A stretch of DNA of 64,000 nucleotides, from the NCBI GenBank assembly GCA_033239005.1, contig BSQZ01000107.1, forward strand, positions 828,501 to 892,500, in the 5' to 3' direction. Both the position numbers and the translations under genes were made by a program. The notes beneath the pieces were generated by a model, which was not told where the DNA came from, did no database searches, and saw only the letters and a program-made list of their open reading frames with translations. The stretch's first letter is position 1. The number at the start of each line of letters is the position of its first letter. Source of the stretch: Lamellibrachia satsuma (lineage: Eukaryota > Annelida > Polychaeta > Sabellida > Siboglinidae). Positions 23,175 to 49,330 of this stretch are shown in pieces.

Positions 23175-25612
23175 TAATGATAATAATAATGTTTTTATTT
23201 CAGGCAAGATCCCATAATATTATAAATACATACAGGTTAAAAAAAAACATACATATACACACATGATGAACAATAGAGGTACATGTATTGAGAAAAAAAA
23301 ATATATATATATAAATATACATACATGACGTGTAGTAAAATATATATATAAGATAAGTAAGGATAAAAAAATATATTTTTATAAAAGTACAAACATCATG
23401 AATTAGAAGCATACAATTGATCAATCCAATGTTTAATCAATGGACTTTGATAATAAATAAAAGTGTGAAGATAATTCACAAAAAAGTATATTGTCGGATT
23501 TTTCCAACCGGCATAAAAAGCTAAAAATTGATGAGCGAATACGTTCATTAAAGGATTTAACATAATTAGTAGCGAACATATGGCTTGCACTACAGCGGGG
23601 TGACAGGTTGTGTATAATTCTAAAACTGTTGTTATAAGCGACAGTAATACCTTTCAGACTCTGTTTTTTAAAACGACACCAAAGACTTGAGGTGTACATT
23701 GAACCACAGTATGAATTAAATAAAGTTGTTTTAATGGAATTGTTGCATAAGTAAAATTTTCTGGCTAAAGCGTTTGCCTGAGCATAGATACATCTTTTCT
23801 GCCTGGGAATATCGTCATCATCAGTAAGATTATTGTTTATAATATGGCCAAGGTATTTACATTTCTCAGTGTGAGGTAGTGTATGGTTATTGATAACAAC
23901 AGGATGAATATTTTTCTTGTCCCTAGGTTTGTTATCGATAACCATACAGACAGATTTTTTGGCATTGTACGTTATATCAAACATATTGCCGTACTTGGCG
24001 CAACAATCGGTGAGTTTTCTCAACCCCGCAACACTGGGTGAAAAAAACACAAATGTCATCGGCATACATCATATGATTCATTATGGTTCCTGCATAAAGA
24101 CAGCCAATTTGTAATTTATTCAAATTTACACTTAAGTCATCCATGTAAACGTTAAAAAGATGTGGAGAAAGGATTCCACCCTGCTTGACACCGTTTGAAA
24201 CGGTAACAAATTCTGAGAAGCTACAACACCATCTGACAGTGAATTTCTGGGTTCTGTACCAGTAATAAAGAATGCGAACAATAAAAGAAGGACATCCCCG
24301 GTCAATTAGTTTGGTGAATAGCTTACTATGATTGACTTTGTCAAAGGCCTTAGAGGCATCCAGCATAGTAACATACATAGATGAGCCATTCGCTATGTAG
24401 TGTCGAAAGAGTTCTTTTAATAAAAATATGAGCATTTCAGTTGAGTGATGCTTTTTAAATCCAAATTGGTTTACACATGTAGATAAAAAAACTAGAAACC
24501 CTGGATAATATCAAGGATTCAAATAATTTACTAGCAATTGTGGCTAGAGCAATGGGTCGGTAGTTATGTTATCAGACAGGTCACCCGCCTCATTTTTAAT
24601 TATGGGGGCTATGATTGTAATCATCATAGCATCCGGTAAAAATTCGTGAATTAACATGCTGCTATATAAAAGTGACATGAGAACATGAAGTTTTTTATTC
24701 GCATATTTAAAATGTTCGGTACTTACACTATCATAACCCGGGGCTTTGCCTACAGGCATTGCATGTATTATATCTTGAATTTCCTTAACATTAACAATCA
24801 TTTGAACATTAAGCTGTACATTGCTACAGTATTCATTAATCTTCTTGATGTTGACTGGAGAGCCAGGTATAGAGTTAAGTAGGGATTGGTAATGATGAAG
24901 CCACATATTCTTTACATTTTCGACACCGGAAGCACCACCAACATTGCTAGGATTTGGCAACCTGGCGTTATTCATATGTTTTATGTCCTTCCAGAAGTTT
25001 TTGAAGTCATTATTACATAGTTTAGAAGCAAGTCTTTCAGCTTTAAGAATTTCAGCATTTTTTTCACATAGTCTTTTGTTGCGTTTAAAATGAGCGCGTC
25101 TAATTTTCATTATATCATACAAGGGACCATGACGCGGACTCCCAGCAGAACGCCAGAAGAGAAAGGATTCTCTAGCAGCTTGATGGGAGTCTCTGACTAG
25201 GTCGTTCCAGCCTAGAACAGTATACTTAGAAGACGTGTTGTTAGCCTTAGTAGGGATTACCTCGGCAGCGTCTTTAAGTGATTTTATAATATCATTGTAA
25301 AGATTGCTTAGCAAAGTGCGATGGGCTTCATCATTACAATTAGGGTTAGTACATCTTAAAACCTCATGAGGTACATCAATAGCAGATAAAAGCAAACCGG
25401 TTTGTGTATGATAGTTATGGAGATCCTGGGGGGAGGCAGCATTCCACACAGGATGAGGTGCATGAATTTGCTCCTGTATGGTGGCTTCAGAGGAAGGTAA
25501 TAACTTGACATATATAGAAAAACATAGAGGTAAGTGGTCGGAAGAGACACAGTCATATTTAACTTCCAAGTCAGATATTGATGAGTGACTAGAGTGGGTG
25601 GTGAGCACGTGG
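23175..25612 (-). mobile_element. Second non-LTR retrotransposon, 5' truncated
   Basis: This minus-strand element has a 3' end with AATAAA-like sequence (complement of 23193-23202) and an ATTATTATTATC tail. It starts within the endonuclease C-terminus near 25610. It is unrelated in sequence to the CR1-like family at 18-22 kb. It lies inside the putative TTAA/THAP element. Confidence 0.85.
23433..25608 (-). pseudogene. Non-LTR ORF2: endonuclease end, RT and C-terminal region, frameshifted
   Basis: The ORF reads from the endonuclease terminus (SSDHLPLCFSIY, about 25540) through a linker with FKNFWKDIKHMN to the RT: GKAPGYDSVSTEHFKYA (about 24730), TMLDASKAFDKVNHSKLF (about 24360), SNGVKQGGILSPHLFNVYMD (about 24200), the catalytic YADD (about 24065) and KCKYLGHIINNNL. 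The C-terminal region ends near the stop at about 23433. Frames break near 24540-24440 and 24065. The GVKQGGILSP form separates it from the VPQGSVLGP form of the first family. I cannot assign the clade. Confidence 0.85.
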
Positions 25613-26255
25613 TTTTATAGATTTCGCTTCATTTCCCATAAAATACTGCGCTAAATGTTACCATTTTAACACGCAGTCTGCGAGACAATCTTTATACCTT
25701 ATACAATTCGTTGTATCATTAAAATCCATATAGTATAATATCTATTACACCAAAAACTATAGTATATACAGTTCAGTAACTTAGATAAATGACATTTTCA
25801 TCGTTCATCAGGGGAAATTATCACCAAAAATTTGCTCAATTAAATCAAATACAGAGCAATGACAGTGATAAGTGATTATTGTATTGTGAATACAACGGAG
25901 CCACCTGCATTTGGTCTTTGATCTACACTGTGTTTTTCGCCAGATCATTTTGAATGTGAAGCATGGCCTTTTATTCACACCTGATCACTGTACGAAACAG
26001 ACAAAGCATTGTACTTCAACAGTATCTAGTTAATTGATGACAATTACAGGAATAACAAACCCATAAAGTGAAGGCTGGTCCATTACTAGCTAGAACTGAG
26101 TAGATATTACCCTCACTTCAGTCACCGAAATCACCAAGCCGAAATAACACCCGCCGAATGCACCTCCCATCGCGCCGTTATAGTGACTGGATTCATGCAC
26201 GTGGCAATTGGGCCGAATTCACCGCCAAACTTCTCATATATCTACCGAACGCATT
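25613..26255. other. Unassigned AT-rich sequence
   Basis: No gene or repeat is recognised. It may be the right half of the TTAA-bounded element in which the LINE landed. Confidence 0.4.
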
Positions 26256-26431
26256 CACATGTGACGTGGTCAAAACATCCTACTTCCACATAAAGATCAA
26301 AACTTACAAAGAACACAAACTCGCCATCTCCTATGCCTAGCTTCGCGGGGCTAGGCGTAGAAGATTTATAGCTTTTGTAATTTGTTATCGTTACATGGAA
26401 GTAAGAGTAATGTTTGACCACGTGACATGTG
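26256..26431. repeat. Imperfect palindrome, about 176 bp
   Basis: The left arm begins CACATGTGACGTGGTCAAAACAT and the right arm ends with its near-complement. Matching continues inward (TACTTCCAC against ATGGAAGTA, TTACAAA against TTTGTAA) to a central hairpin CTATGCCTAG / CTAGGCGTAG around 26344. It resembles a foldback MITE. Confidence 0.7.
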
Positions 26432-26810
26432 TATATGTATGGTAGTTGTATGATCAGGAAGTAAATAAGATCGAAGTCAAAGACAAAGGCTACTGGCGTC
26501 GCTAAACTGCTCCGAATGAGCCGAATTCGAAAATGATTCTGCGGTATCACAAGCCTCTAGTGACTCGAGATTGTTACATTTGTTCATGTTAACTTTTTTT
26601 GGGGGGCATATAGTACATACAATATTAAACTTTGTGTACACATCGAAAAAGCATTTTAGTTAGTGCCTTGTTGTTATTCCCTTTAATATTATGTTTGTTA
26701 TGACGTGTATTCATGTGTGGAAACAATATTAAATGTGGTTTTCCAACGAGTGCAACGAGTTCCCGGATGTCGGTTCACTGAAAACGAACGACTTTTGCTT
26801 GTCTGAATAA

Positions 26811-27018
26811 GCATCGCATACGACCAGGCGTTGGAAATAAGCACCGCATACGACCAGGCATTGGAAATAGGCACCGCATACGACCAGGCGTTGGAAATAA
26901 GCACCGCATACGACCAGGCGTTGGAAATAAGCACCGCATACGACCAGGCGTTGGAAATAGGCACCGCATACGACCAGGCGTTGGAAATAAGCATCACATA
27001 CGACCAGGCGTTGGAAAT
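26811..27018. repeat. 30-bp minisatellite, about 7 copies
   Basis: The unit is GCACCGCATACGACCAGGCG followed by TTGGAAATAA. It is open in several frames because 30 is divisible by three. It starts about 125 bp outside the right end of the TTAA-bounded element. Confidence 0.95.
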
Positions 27019-27108
27019 TCGTTGATATCATACATCTTTTGCATTACATATACAAACCACATCATAAACTAAGAAGTCCAAAATCTCATCGAATGGTCCA
27101 TTGGCCGG

Positions 27109-27201
27109 CATGAAGAACTTCTGACTATGATAAGAACACGCAAGCTGCAATGGTTTGGTCATGTCGTGGGATCGACAGGCCTCTCCAAGGCACTGCCTCT
27201 G
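27109..27201 (+). pseudogene. C-terminal scrap of a third non-LTR reverse transcriptase
   Basis: The frame reads EELLTMIRTRKLQWFGHV and then STGLSKALPL. This is the common C-terminal RRKLQWFGHVxRxxGLxK pattern of many invertebrate endonuclease-reverse transcriptases. No upstream RT domain is present. Confidence 0.5.
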
Positions 27202-28694
27202 TCAAGGGATAGACGAAGGCGAAGTTCTGCTGCCAACAACGTCTACATACGACTGCAAGCAGTGCGTCACCCCGAGCTCACACATAACTAAATCACCGAG
27301 AGGACACACCCTGTTCGACGCTTCACCCCGCCCTGGACTCCATCTAGACCCGTCTCCGACCCTAGGCGAGCGAGCACCTTGGGATCGCTCGGAAGTCTGG
27401 CCAGAGCAGCCACAAGAGACCCCCTTTATCGCACCAACACGTGGTTGGGCAGTTATCGGACAGTCTTCAGCAGGCGCAGAAATGATTAATCGCCAGCGCG
27501 GATGACTTAGTACAAGGCATCTGACGTGCTGCACCAGCGGGAGACCAGCCAATAATTAATGTATCGGCAGAAGCGAAATTAAGAAATACGCCCTCCACTA
27601 GCACGCTCAGTCAATCTAGTGTTGAACATTATAATTGGCTGGGTCTACAGCATCGTGTGCGTTTACAAAGAAGTACCTGGCTTTTTAACAACCAAACAAG
27701 CATGGATGTGCTGTGACTATTGCCTGTGGGTGGATATAGTACGGCATTGAGTCGTAATGATCGAACACTGTACTAATGTGTGTACGTGTGGTGTGTGTGG
27801 CGTGGTGTGCATGGTGTATGGTTTGTGGGTGTATGGGTGGGTGGGCAGGCAAGCGTGTGTGCGTGCGTGTGTACACTGGCACGACAATATTGATATTCCA
27901 CGGGTATGTCTTCATTTATCAGTTATTTTCGTTTAGTTGAAACACTAGTCTCTTGTGTTAGAACTTCATAGCAAATACTGAAGCGTAACGCTATAGTGTA
28001 AGGCTATAGTGTAACACTGTAGTGACAAAACTGGATGTCCGAATAAATGAGTTTATTACCATTCAACACGGGCGGGCGATCGCCCATAGAGTGGACAGTT
28101 TGCAATATGACGGTTGTTCGGGGAGGAGGGCACGTCTATAATGGGGGAATCACATATCACATGGAATCGCATGAGAGTTTTCGGCCGTCATTGTTGTAGA
28201 CGAAGCTCAGGCAGATTCCACAGAGCTACTCTTCGTAACATTAAACGACACTGTGCGACCAGTGTTTGATGTCATTGTTGAGATTGCGCAGTTTCTCACT
28301 TCTCCCGTCCTTGAAGCTGCAAAGGCCGTCTTCGTCCTGTCTCGGCGACGTGTCATGTATTATTGACACGACCGGCAGGCATTGTCAAGATAACGGCACC
28401 GCGATGCTAAGCTAAAGGACATTTAATAATTTGAGGGAAATGTGCTGCGTGTAGAACTCGTCAAATCATAGTGCAACGTTTCGAATATTACGTTTTACTC
28501 GATTTCTCTTTGTATGTCTTTGTATGTCGCCCCGCATTTTAAGGATATATTTCGATGTGTCATTCACGCTTGTCTGCCTCCGTTAGCGTTCGTGGCAACA
28601 GCAGCGTGCTGGTTGTCGGGGTGACAGGATGCAGAAAATAAAGTGAGCCATTTTGAAGAAGATGAGATCATCTATGTGTTCTCCTGCGAATACG

Positions 28695-28696
<2 letters not shown>
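27202..28696. other. Unassigned sequence
   Basis: A small GTGT-rich stretch lies at 27775-27875. The segment 27230-27510 is GC-rich with open frames on both strands but matches no family I know. Nothing else is supported. Confidence 0.4.

Positions 28697-28734
<38 letters not shown>
28697..28734. repeat. (CT)n microsatellite
   Basis: About 19 CT units, uninterrupted. Confidence 0.95.
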
Positions 28735-28736
<2 letters not shown>

Positions 28737-29290
28737 TTCTCGTTTTCGTTTGTTTAATTGTAACATTCATCTCAGAAATCCCCGGCTGTTTGTGTACACT
28801 CGAACCCCTCTTTTCAAGACCCGGAGAACGGGCCTGTAGTTCGACAATGCACAAACACGTGAGGAAAATTAATTGGCCCAAAGATACAGTTGAATCATCA
28901 CTTTGAATATTGCCCAACCCACTATTCCAAGTCACTCTACGGCAATGTTTGGGCGTAGCCTAAAAATAATTTAGTGCTCGTATAATTTAATTTTATATAA
29001 CCGCTTCAAGCCGTATATCCCCTGTGACTTGTAATTGTAAAATGAATAATGTTTGGATCCAGGGCATTACATATTATAATCAAATGTTACTTGATATACA
29101 GATTGCCAACTGTTATAGCTAACCAAGAAGAGACCACGTGAGAACAATGGATTGGTATGATTTTTAAATGTCGATACTCAATAATGTATCTGGCAGACAT
29201 CAATACAAACACTACACAAAGCATTAATATAACACTAAATAGACACGACACGTTATCTAGTATTTTCTGTTTTCACGGTCGCAAAAATGC
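28735..29290. other. Unassigned sequence
   Basis: Ordinary AT-rich sequence; no feature recognised. Confidence 0.4.
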
Positions 29291-30088
29291 CGTAGGCCTA
29301 TAGCGTCATGGCGTTATTAGTCTGGAATGATGTAGGCATATAGAGTCATGGCGTCATTAGTCTGGAATGATGTAGGCATATAGAGTCACGGCGTCATTAG
29401 TCTGGAATGATGTAGGCATATAGAGTCATGGCGTCATTAGTCTGGAATGATGTAGGCATATAGAGTCATGGCGTCATTAGTCTGGAATGATGTAGGCATA
29501 TAGAGTCATGGCGTCATTAGTCTGGAATGATGTAGGCATATAGAGTCATGGCGTCATTAGTCTGGAATGATGTAGGCATATAGAGTCATGGCGTCATTAG
29601 TCTGGAATGATGTAGGCATATAGAGTCATGGCGTCATTAGTCTGGAATGATGTATGCATATAGAGTCATGGCGTCATTAGTCTGGAATGATGTAGGCATA
29701 TAGAGTCATGGCGTCATTAGTCTGGAATGATGTAGGCATATAGAGTCATGGCGTCATTAGTCTGGAATGATGTAGGCATATAGAGTCATGGCGTCATTAG
29801 TCTGGAATGATGTAGGCATATAGAGTCATGGCGTTATTAGTCTGGAATGATGTAGGCATATAGAGTCATGGCGTTATTAGTCTGGAATGATGTAGGCATA
29901 TAGAGTCATGGCGTTATTAGTCTGGAATGATGTAGGCATATAGAGTCATGGCGTCATTAGTCTGGAATGATGTAGGCATATAGAGTCATGGCGTCATTAG
30001 TCTGGAATGATGTAGGCATATAGAGTCATGGCGTTATTAGTCTGGAATGATGTAGGCATATAGAGTCATGGCGTCGTTAGTCTGGAAT
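29291..30088. repeat. 40-bp minisatellite, about 20 copies
   Basis: The unit is TGATGTAGGCATATAGAGTC followed by ATGGCGTCATTAGTCTGGAA. It is highly homogeneous; the main variation is GCGTCATT against GCGTTATT, clustered in the right third (29833-30060), which suggests local spread of a variant. It lies downstream of the calmodulin-like gene. Confidence 0.97.
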
Positions 30089-30587
30089 ACATCACACATG
30101 TCTGAGCAATTTCGTTAACCATGGAGTAATGGTTGTGCTTGGTGTAAATATATGAATGACCTGTGAGCAGAAGTTCTAAATAGGCGATTCGTTTAGTTTT
30201 GTTACAGACATGAATTCACGCACGTCCGACCTGTCTTACGTTGACGAGGTCAATAGATAACGATTAAACTCCACTGTACAGTCTGTTATTGCTGCGAGCT
30301 GGAAACAACACATTGGCATAGGAATGGACTACACCGTTAGGACAATGAACGATAAAATTAAACATATTATTTACACAAAACACTATTCCTGCAGTACTTA
30401 GTACACTGCGTATGTAGACACAGGTTTGTAGGTGTCGTTAGGTAAGTATCGTAAACGAAGATGACAACCAAATGAAGTTGTCTGTCGTGCAAGAACACCG
30501 ACTTGTGGACTTCCGGACTACATCGTTTAGACTCATTTTGCAGCACTGGACTTCGTCAGTGTCTTTTTGTCACGGTAGCGCGTCCAT
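30089..30587. other. Probable 3' flank of the calmodulin-like gene
   Basis: No repeat or gene recognised. The 3' UTR of the minus-strand gene should lie here, but I see no AATAAA on that strand nearby. Confidence 0.4.
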
Positions 30588-44775
<14,188 letters not shown>

Positions 44776-45044
44776 CTACGCTAAGTACACAAATAAGAAT
44801 GTCACGTGATATAACACGCATGAATGTCACGTGATATAACACGCATGAATGCACACATACAGTATCTTAAAAAGAAAGAAACAAATCGGGAACACACAAG
44901 AATCAGAAGTAAAAGTAACACGGTGCACGAACACCCACCAACACATCGTGTACGAGAAAGCACGCCAGTGAATACACAAGGACAGGACACGCACCAACAG
45001 GGAAACCACGAGAACACACCACAGGTATATAAATAAAGGTAAAA

Positions 45045-45328
45045 GGTACGTTCTTATATAGCGCGGTATCCAGTTCTTGGGACTGCTCAAAATGCTTTAC
45101 ACTTCACCCCTTGGCAGACCTGTTCATTCCATCGCCATCTCGACTTATCTGGGAAAAATTCAGCCACGTTGCAATTACTGCGCGAAGACTGTTCGTTCAT
45201 TTATATCCACCACTATCTACAGCCAGGTCCCCATTTACAATATATAGCTGAGTGAACTGCGGCAAATTGGAATGAACACAATTTCCAAAGCTTCGAAAAC
45301 GCACGCACGCACGCACGCACGCACGCTG
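45045..45328 (-). mobile_element. SINE copy with (CGCA)n at the head junction
   Basis: Homologous to 35545-35812: GCGCGGTATCCAGTTCTTGG, GGCAGACCTGTTCATTCC, CAATTACTGCGCGAAG, CCAGGTCCCCATTTACA, GCTGAGTGAACTG. It ends CCAAAGCTTCGAAAACGC and runs directly into a CGCA microsatellite (45299-45328) instead of the tRNA head. Confidence 0.75.
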
Positions 45329-45774
45329 GCACGCACAATCCCTCCATGTACATGGCTGTGTATTAGTGTTTACGACTGAATGAACTGAAACGAATTCCAC
45401 CATGTCTACTGCAGGATTAAGTGAAGCAGTCATAACAGAATTAGCTGTTATTCCGTAGCCGAGTAGGTTTCTAAACCTGATCTCCAGAGCAACAAGTCAA
45501 CGCTTTATGCTGTTCATATTATATTCATGCTTCATATGTCGGTGTTTAATCAGCTAAGTGCTCGTCTCGGTCTCGACACGATGGAGCCATGAACAACGCT
45601 GGAACCATCTACGACCAACGACAACCAAGCTAGATTATATTACTTCTGGTGACACGTGCTTCCTGGAATTGTCCAACCTTTTCAGGTTCCACGTTGGTTA
45701 TTGTACCAGCGCAACGTCTTTTGATGTTTCGAATAAAGGTAATTCTGTAGCTGGACTTAATTCTCCGCTCTTGC
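45329..45774. other. Unassigned sequence
   Basis: No gene or repeat recognised apart from the start of the array that follows. Confidence 0.4.
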
Positions 45775-46066
45775 GACCCGAGGTTATGAATCCCTGGTGC
45801 TTCCACTCGTCTTGTGACCCGAGGTTATGAATCCCTGGAGCTTCCACTCGTCTTGTGACCCGAGGTTATGAATCCCTGGTGCTTCCACTCGTCTTGTGAC
45901 CCGAGGTTATGAATCCCTGGTGCTTCCACTCGTCTTGTGACCCGAGGTTATGAATCCCTGGTGCTTCCACTCGTCTTGTGACCCGAGGTTATGAATCCCT
46001 GGAGCTTCCACTCGTCTTGTGACCCGAGGTTATGAATCCCTGGTGCTTCCACTCGTCTTGTGACCC
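45775..46066. repeat. 41-bp minisatellite, about 7 copies
   Basis: The unit is GACCCGAGGTTATGAATCCC then TGGTGCTTCCACTCGTCTTGT. Two copies read TGGAGC instead of TGGTGC; otherwise almost perfect. Confidence 0.97.
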
Positions 46067-46214
46067 GGCTACACGAGGGGTTAGAACATTGGTTTATCTG
46101 CAAAATTGCATTATCTCGTTTTGCCACCAGGGTGTGTTTGCGTTGTTAAGCTGCCTTGGCAGATCCCGAAAGTGACCTATCACAGGAGGTCCACATGAAG
46201 ATGTTGCCAGCAGT

Positions 46215-46480
46215 GGGGGGCGGTGGTCTAGTAGCTTGGATAATTTCGTTCATCCCACTTTGCCTGTATCTTTCGGAAGAGACATTCAAAGCCGTTGGTC
46301 CCTTTTATCTGGGGTCTATGCCAGGGAAGTAAAATATACCACACAGAGGGTGAATGTGTAAACTGGACCCAGAGTGGTGGTGTCTACCTCTAGCCCACTG
46401 AAGCTGCGAGTGAGAGGCGCCGAGCAGGCTGTGTGTACAGCAGTAATGCCACAGCTGGCTCCCTACAGGGGTCTACAGCA
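46215..46480 (+). mobile_element. SINE with deleted tRNA head, sense orientation
   Basis: GGGGGGCGGTGGTCTAGTAG keeps box A but then jumps to CTTGGATAATTTCGTTCATC, the SINE body after box B, so about 45 bp including box B is missing. The rest (TTTATCTGGGGTCTATGCCA, AATATACCACACAGAGGG) may be the SINE tail. A looser relative of the tail lies at 48690-48745. Confidence 0.6.
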
Positions 46481-46736
46481 GTAAATGGAAGGCAGCAGTT
46501 GCCGTATTCTAATATCTGGCAGCAATAAACCAAATGAAAAAATAACCGTATTCAATATACTGACAAACCGAATTAAGTATTTTGCAGAACAGTACTTTTT
46601 TCAGATGTTATTTATCAATGCTTTAGATTTGTCAATAAATATATATTTAACAACAACAGAATATGTAAAATATAATTCGAAAATTAGTCTAAATTATAAT
46701 TATACAGCTTTCTAACAAGCATCCGCGTGGGCAGGA

Positions 46737-47497
46737 GAACGAGAGCGATGATGGAAACGGCGAGAGCGAGATATGGGGGATGGCGGATGAGGGGGAAGGG
46801 GTGCGTGGAGACGGCGAGAGCGAGATATGGGGGACGGCGGATGAGGGGGGAAGGGGTGCGTGGAGACGGGTGGTGGAGACGGCGAGAGCGAGATATGGGG
46901 GATGGCGGATGAGGGGGAAGGGGTGCGTGGAGACGGCGAGAGCGAGATATGGGGGATGGCGGATGAGGGGGGAAGGGGTGCGTGGAGACGGGTGGTGGAG
47001 ACGGCGAGAGCGAGATATGGGGGATGGCGGATGAGGGGGGAAGGGGTGCGTGGAGACGGCGAGAGCGAGATATGGGGGATGGCGGATGAGGGGGGAAGGG
47101 GTGCGTGGAGACGGGTGGTGGAGACGGCGAGAGCGAGATATGGGGGACGGCGGATGAGGGGGGAAGGGGTGCGTGGAGACGGCGAGAGCGAGATATGGGG
47201 GATGGCGGATGAGGGGGGAAGGGGTGCGTGAAGACGGGTGGTGGAGACGGCGAGAGCGAGATATGGGGGACGGCGGATGAGGGGGAAGGGGTGCGTGGAG
47301 ACGGCGAGAGCGAGATATGGGGGATGGCGGGTGAGGGGGAAGGGGTGCGTGGAGACGGCGAGAGCGAGATATGGGGGATGGCGGATGAGGGGGAAGGGGT
47401 GCGTGAAGACGGGTGGTGGAGACGGCGAGAGCGAGATATGGGGGATGGCGGGTGAGGGGGGAAGGGGTGCCTGGAGACGGGTGGCGGAGACGGCAGT
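46737..47497. repeat. 54/68-bp compound minisatellite
   Basis: The basic unit is GGCGAGAGCGAGATATGGGG, GATGGCGGATGAGGGGGAAG, GGGTGCGTGGAGAC (54 bp). Every second unit, roughly, carries an extra GGGTGGTGGAGAC, giving a higher-order pattern. It is G-rich on the plus strand and keeps frames open on both strands (a 286-codon Pro/Ser-rich frame on the minus strand). I do not consider it coding. Confidence 0.95.
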
Positions 47498-48940
47498 GAA
47501 ATGGGACCAGTGACGGAAGGTGGAGGGCAAAAAAAATCGACGATCAGTATCGATCACAGCCCCACCCACCAAGCCTGGTCCGCGATGTCTTATTCAAAGT
47601 AAACATGTCATCCACATGTTTCGCGCCGAGATACGCATACGTACGTAAATACAGGTATAATGGCCTTCATTAGTTATAATTATACGATACTGATAAGTCT
47701 TTTAGGCGTTTTATCAAAGAAGACATGTTTCAGTTTTACATGCGATGTAATCTTGATATCTAAGAACAGTTATAACTTAACAGGACAGGGAAAGCACCAG
47801 TAATGTTACTGTAGTTTATTAGTTTGAGAACAAGATGACACCCACGCTGGTGGAAAATTACTTATGCATGGGATGATGGAATGCCAAAAAATACGATAAA
47901 GGGATGCATGGCAGAGGTATCAACTTCAGTCTCACCTGCTTTTGGGGCCAAACGCCCACTTCCCACCAATTTTGAGAGTTCACCTCCCACCAATCCCACC
48001 TATTTTTGAGGTCAATTAACCTTGTCCATCCCCACATTTTTTACGACCAACCTCCCACTTCCTGCCACACCCCCTCACACTAGGCGCTTCCTGCCACACT
48101 CCCTCACACTAGGCGCTTCCTGCCACACCCCCAACACTAGGCGCTTCATGCCCGAATTCACTGCACAAACTAACAGCGGAAACAGCTTTACGGCTACGTA
48201 TGAGATCAATTCAACTTGTAGGCTAAACATTAAGTATTGAGATGCGTTCGGAGCATGGAATGTACGACTGAAACTGTCTAGTATGTCCACCGTGTGTGTT
48301 ATACTCACTGCACGGAAACCCGCCCAACCAACAGCAATTACTAAAATACTGTCTTCAACTTCTCGATGTTAAGCAAAATATGTTTCGTTCCATTTGTCTA
48401 TACCAACTCAGCAGTACGTGTCTTGACTACACAGGTGATTTGTCATGAAGAGCAAATCAACAACTTGTAATGACAACCGAGGCAAAGCGTTTCACGTTCA
48501 TCAACTGACACTGTGGCTCGATTGGTTTGATGCTCACCTTGTGATTAAGATCATTGCTCAAGAGGTGCTGGGATGAAACCTCTGACCGACGGCCAGCTCA
48601 GTCGTGTTTAAACAAACCAGTACAACTTGCCGACGTTTAGCTGTGCAATTGTGATTAGCACCAGGTATTCGGACATAGGAAGTTGGAAATGTGTCTTTCC
48701 GAAGAGACAAGTTGAAGTAAACTATTCCACACAGGAGGTTAATATATTACCTGTCGTTGACTCACATAAACCTGCTACTATAAAAACAATCCTGCGTTTG
48801 CCCTGAACATAGGTATGTTTGGTGTATATAACCACACAAGACAACAGTATGATAAAGCCTTTATCTGCGGCTCACGTCCTAGTGAGTGAGTAGATGCCAT
48901 ACCAAAATAGTGGCGCCACATTGTGGCAGTCAAATTAGTA
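47498..48940. other. Unassigned, with a 33-bp triplicate
   Basis: 48063-48150 has three copies of about 31-33 bp (CACACTAGGCGCTTCCTGCC). 47930-48010 repeats CCCACCAAT/CCCACCTA motifs. 48540-48745 may contain a degenerate SINE tail. No gene recognised. Confidence 0.45.
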
Positions 48941-49252
48941 GCCGCTAGGGGGCACCCTAAAAGGCGACCAAGGCGGACAAGGCGGACAAGAATTAACAAG
49001 GATGCGTAATAGTGCAACAAATATAAAATAAAGGTTAAATAACAACTCGATATTTGTCGAATGTTTTTAATTGTGCACCGCTATCGCTCAATCGCGCATG
49101 TTCATAATACTAGCGGAGAAGCGGTGCTATTTCTCATCGATTCGTCCTATTAATTATTGTCAAGATGTAACGTGCATACGTGTGTGTGTCCTTAAATTTT
49201 AATTGTATTGATAAAGACTAAAGACTAATTTCTTTCGAACAACCGCATTTTA

Positions 49253-49330
<78 letters not shown>

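Larger units (their letters stand above)
22354..26686. mobile_element. Putative TTAA-bounded DNA transposon with THAP relic
   Basis: The ends are inverted repeats: TTTAAAGGGAATAAAAACAA at 22354 and, reverse-complemented, TTAAAGGGAATAACAACAAG ending at 26686. The interior holds a degenerate THAP-like coding segment at 22637-23027 and a later non-LTR insertion at 23175-25612; without the latter the element would be about 1.9 kb. THAP domains are N-terminal in several DNA transposases, which fits, but no transposase catalytic core is visible. TTAA at both outer edges hints at a TTAA-type target site. Confidence 0.45.

Noticed and set aside
29291..30088. CRISPR-like array (also considered for the 20-, 30- and 43-bp arrays)
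   Set aside because: Repeats are head-to-tail with no variable spacers, and the surroundings are eukaryotic.
46712..47572. 286-codon Pro/Ser-rich minus-strand frame and its plus-strand counterparts
   Set aside because: Both strands of the 54/68-bp minisatellite are open. There is no domain, no splice context and no non-repetitive coding sequence.
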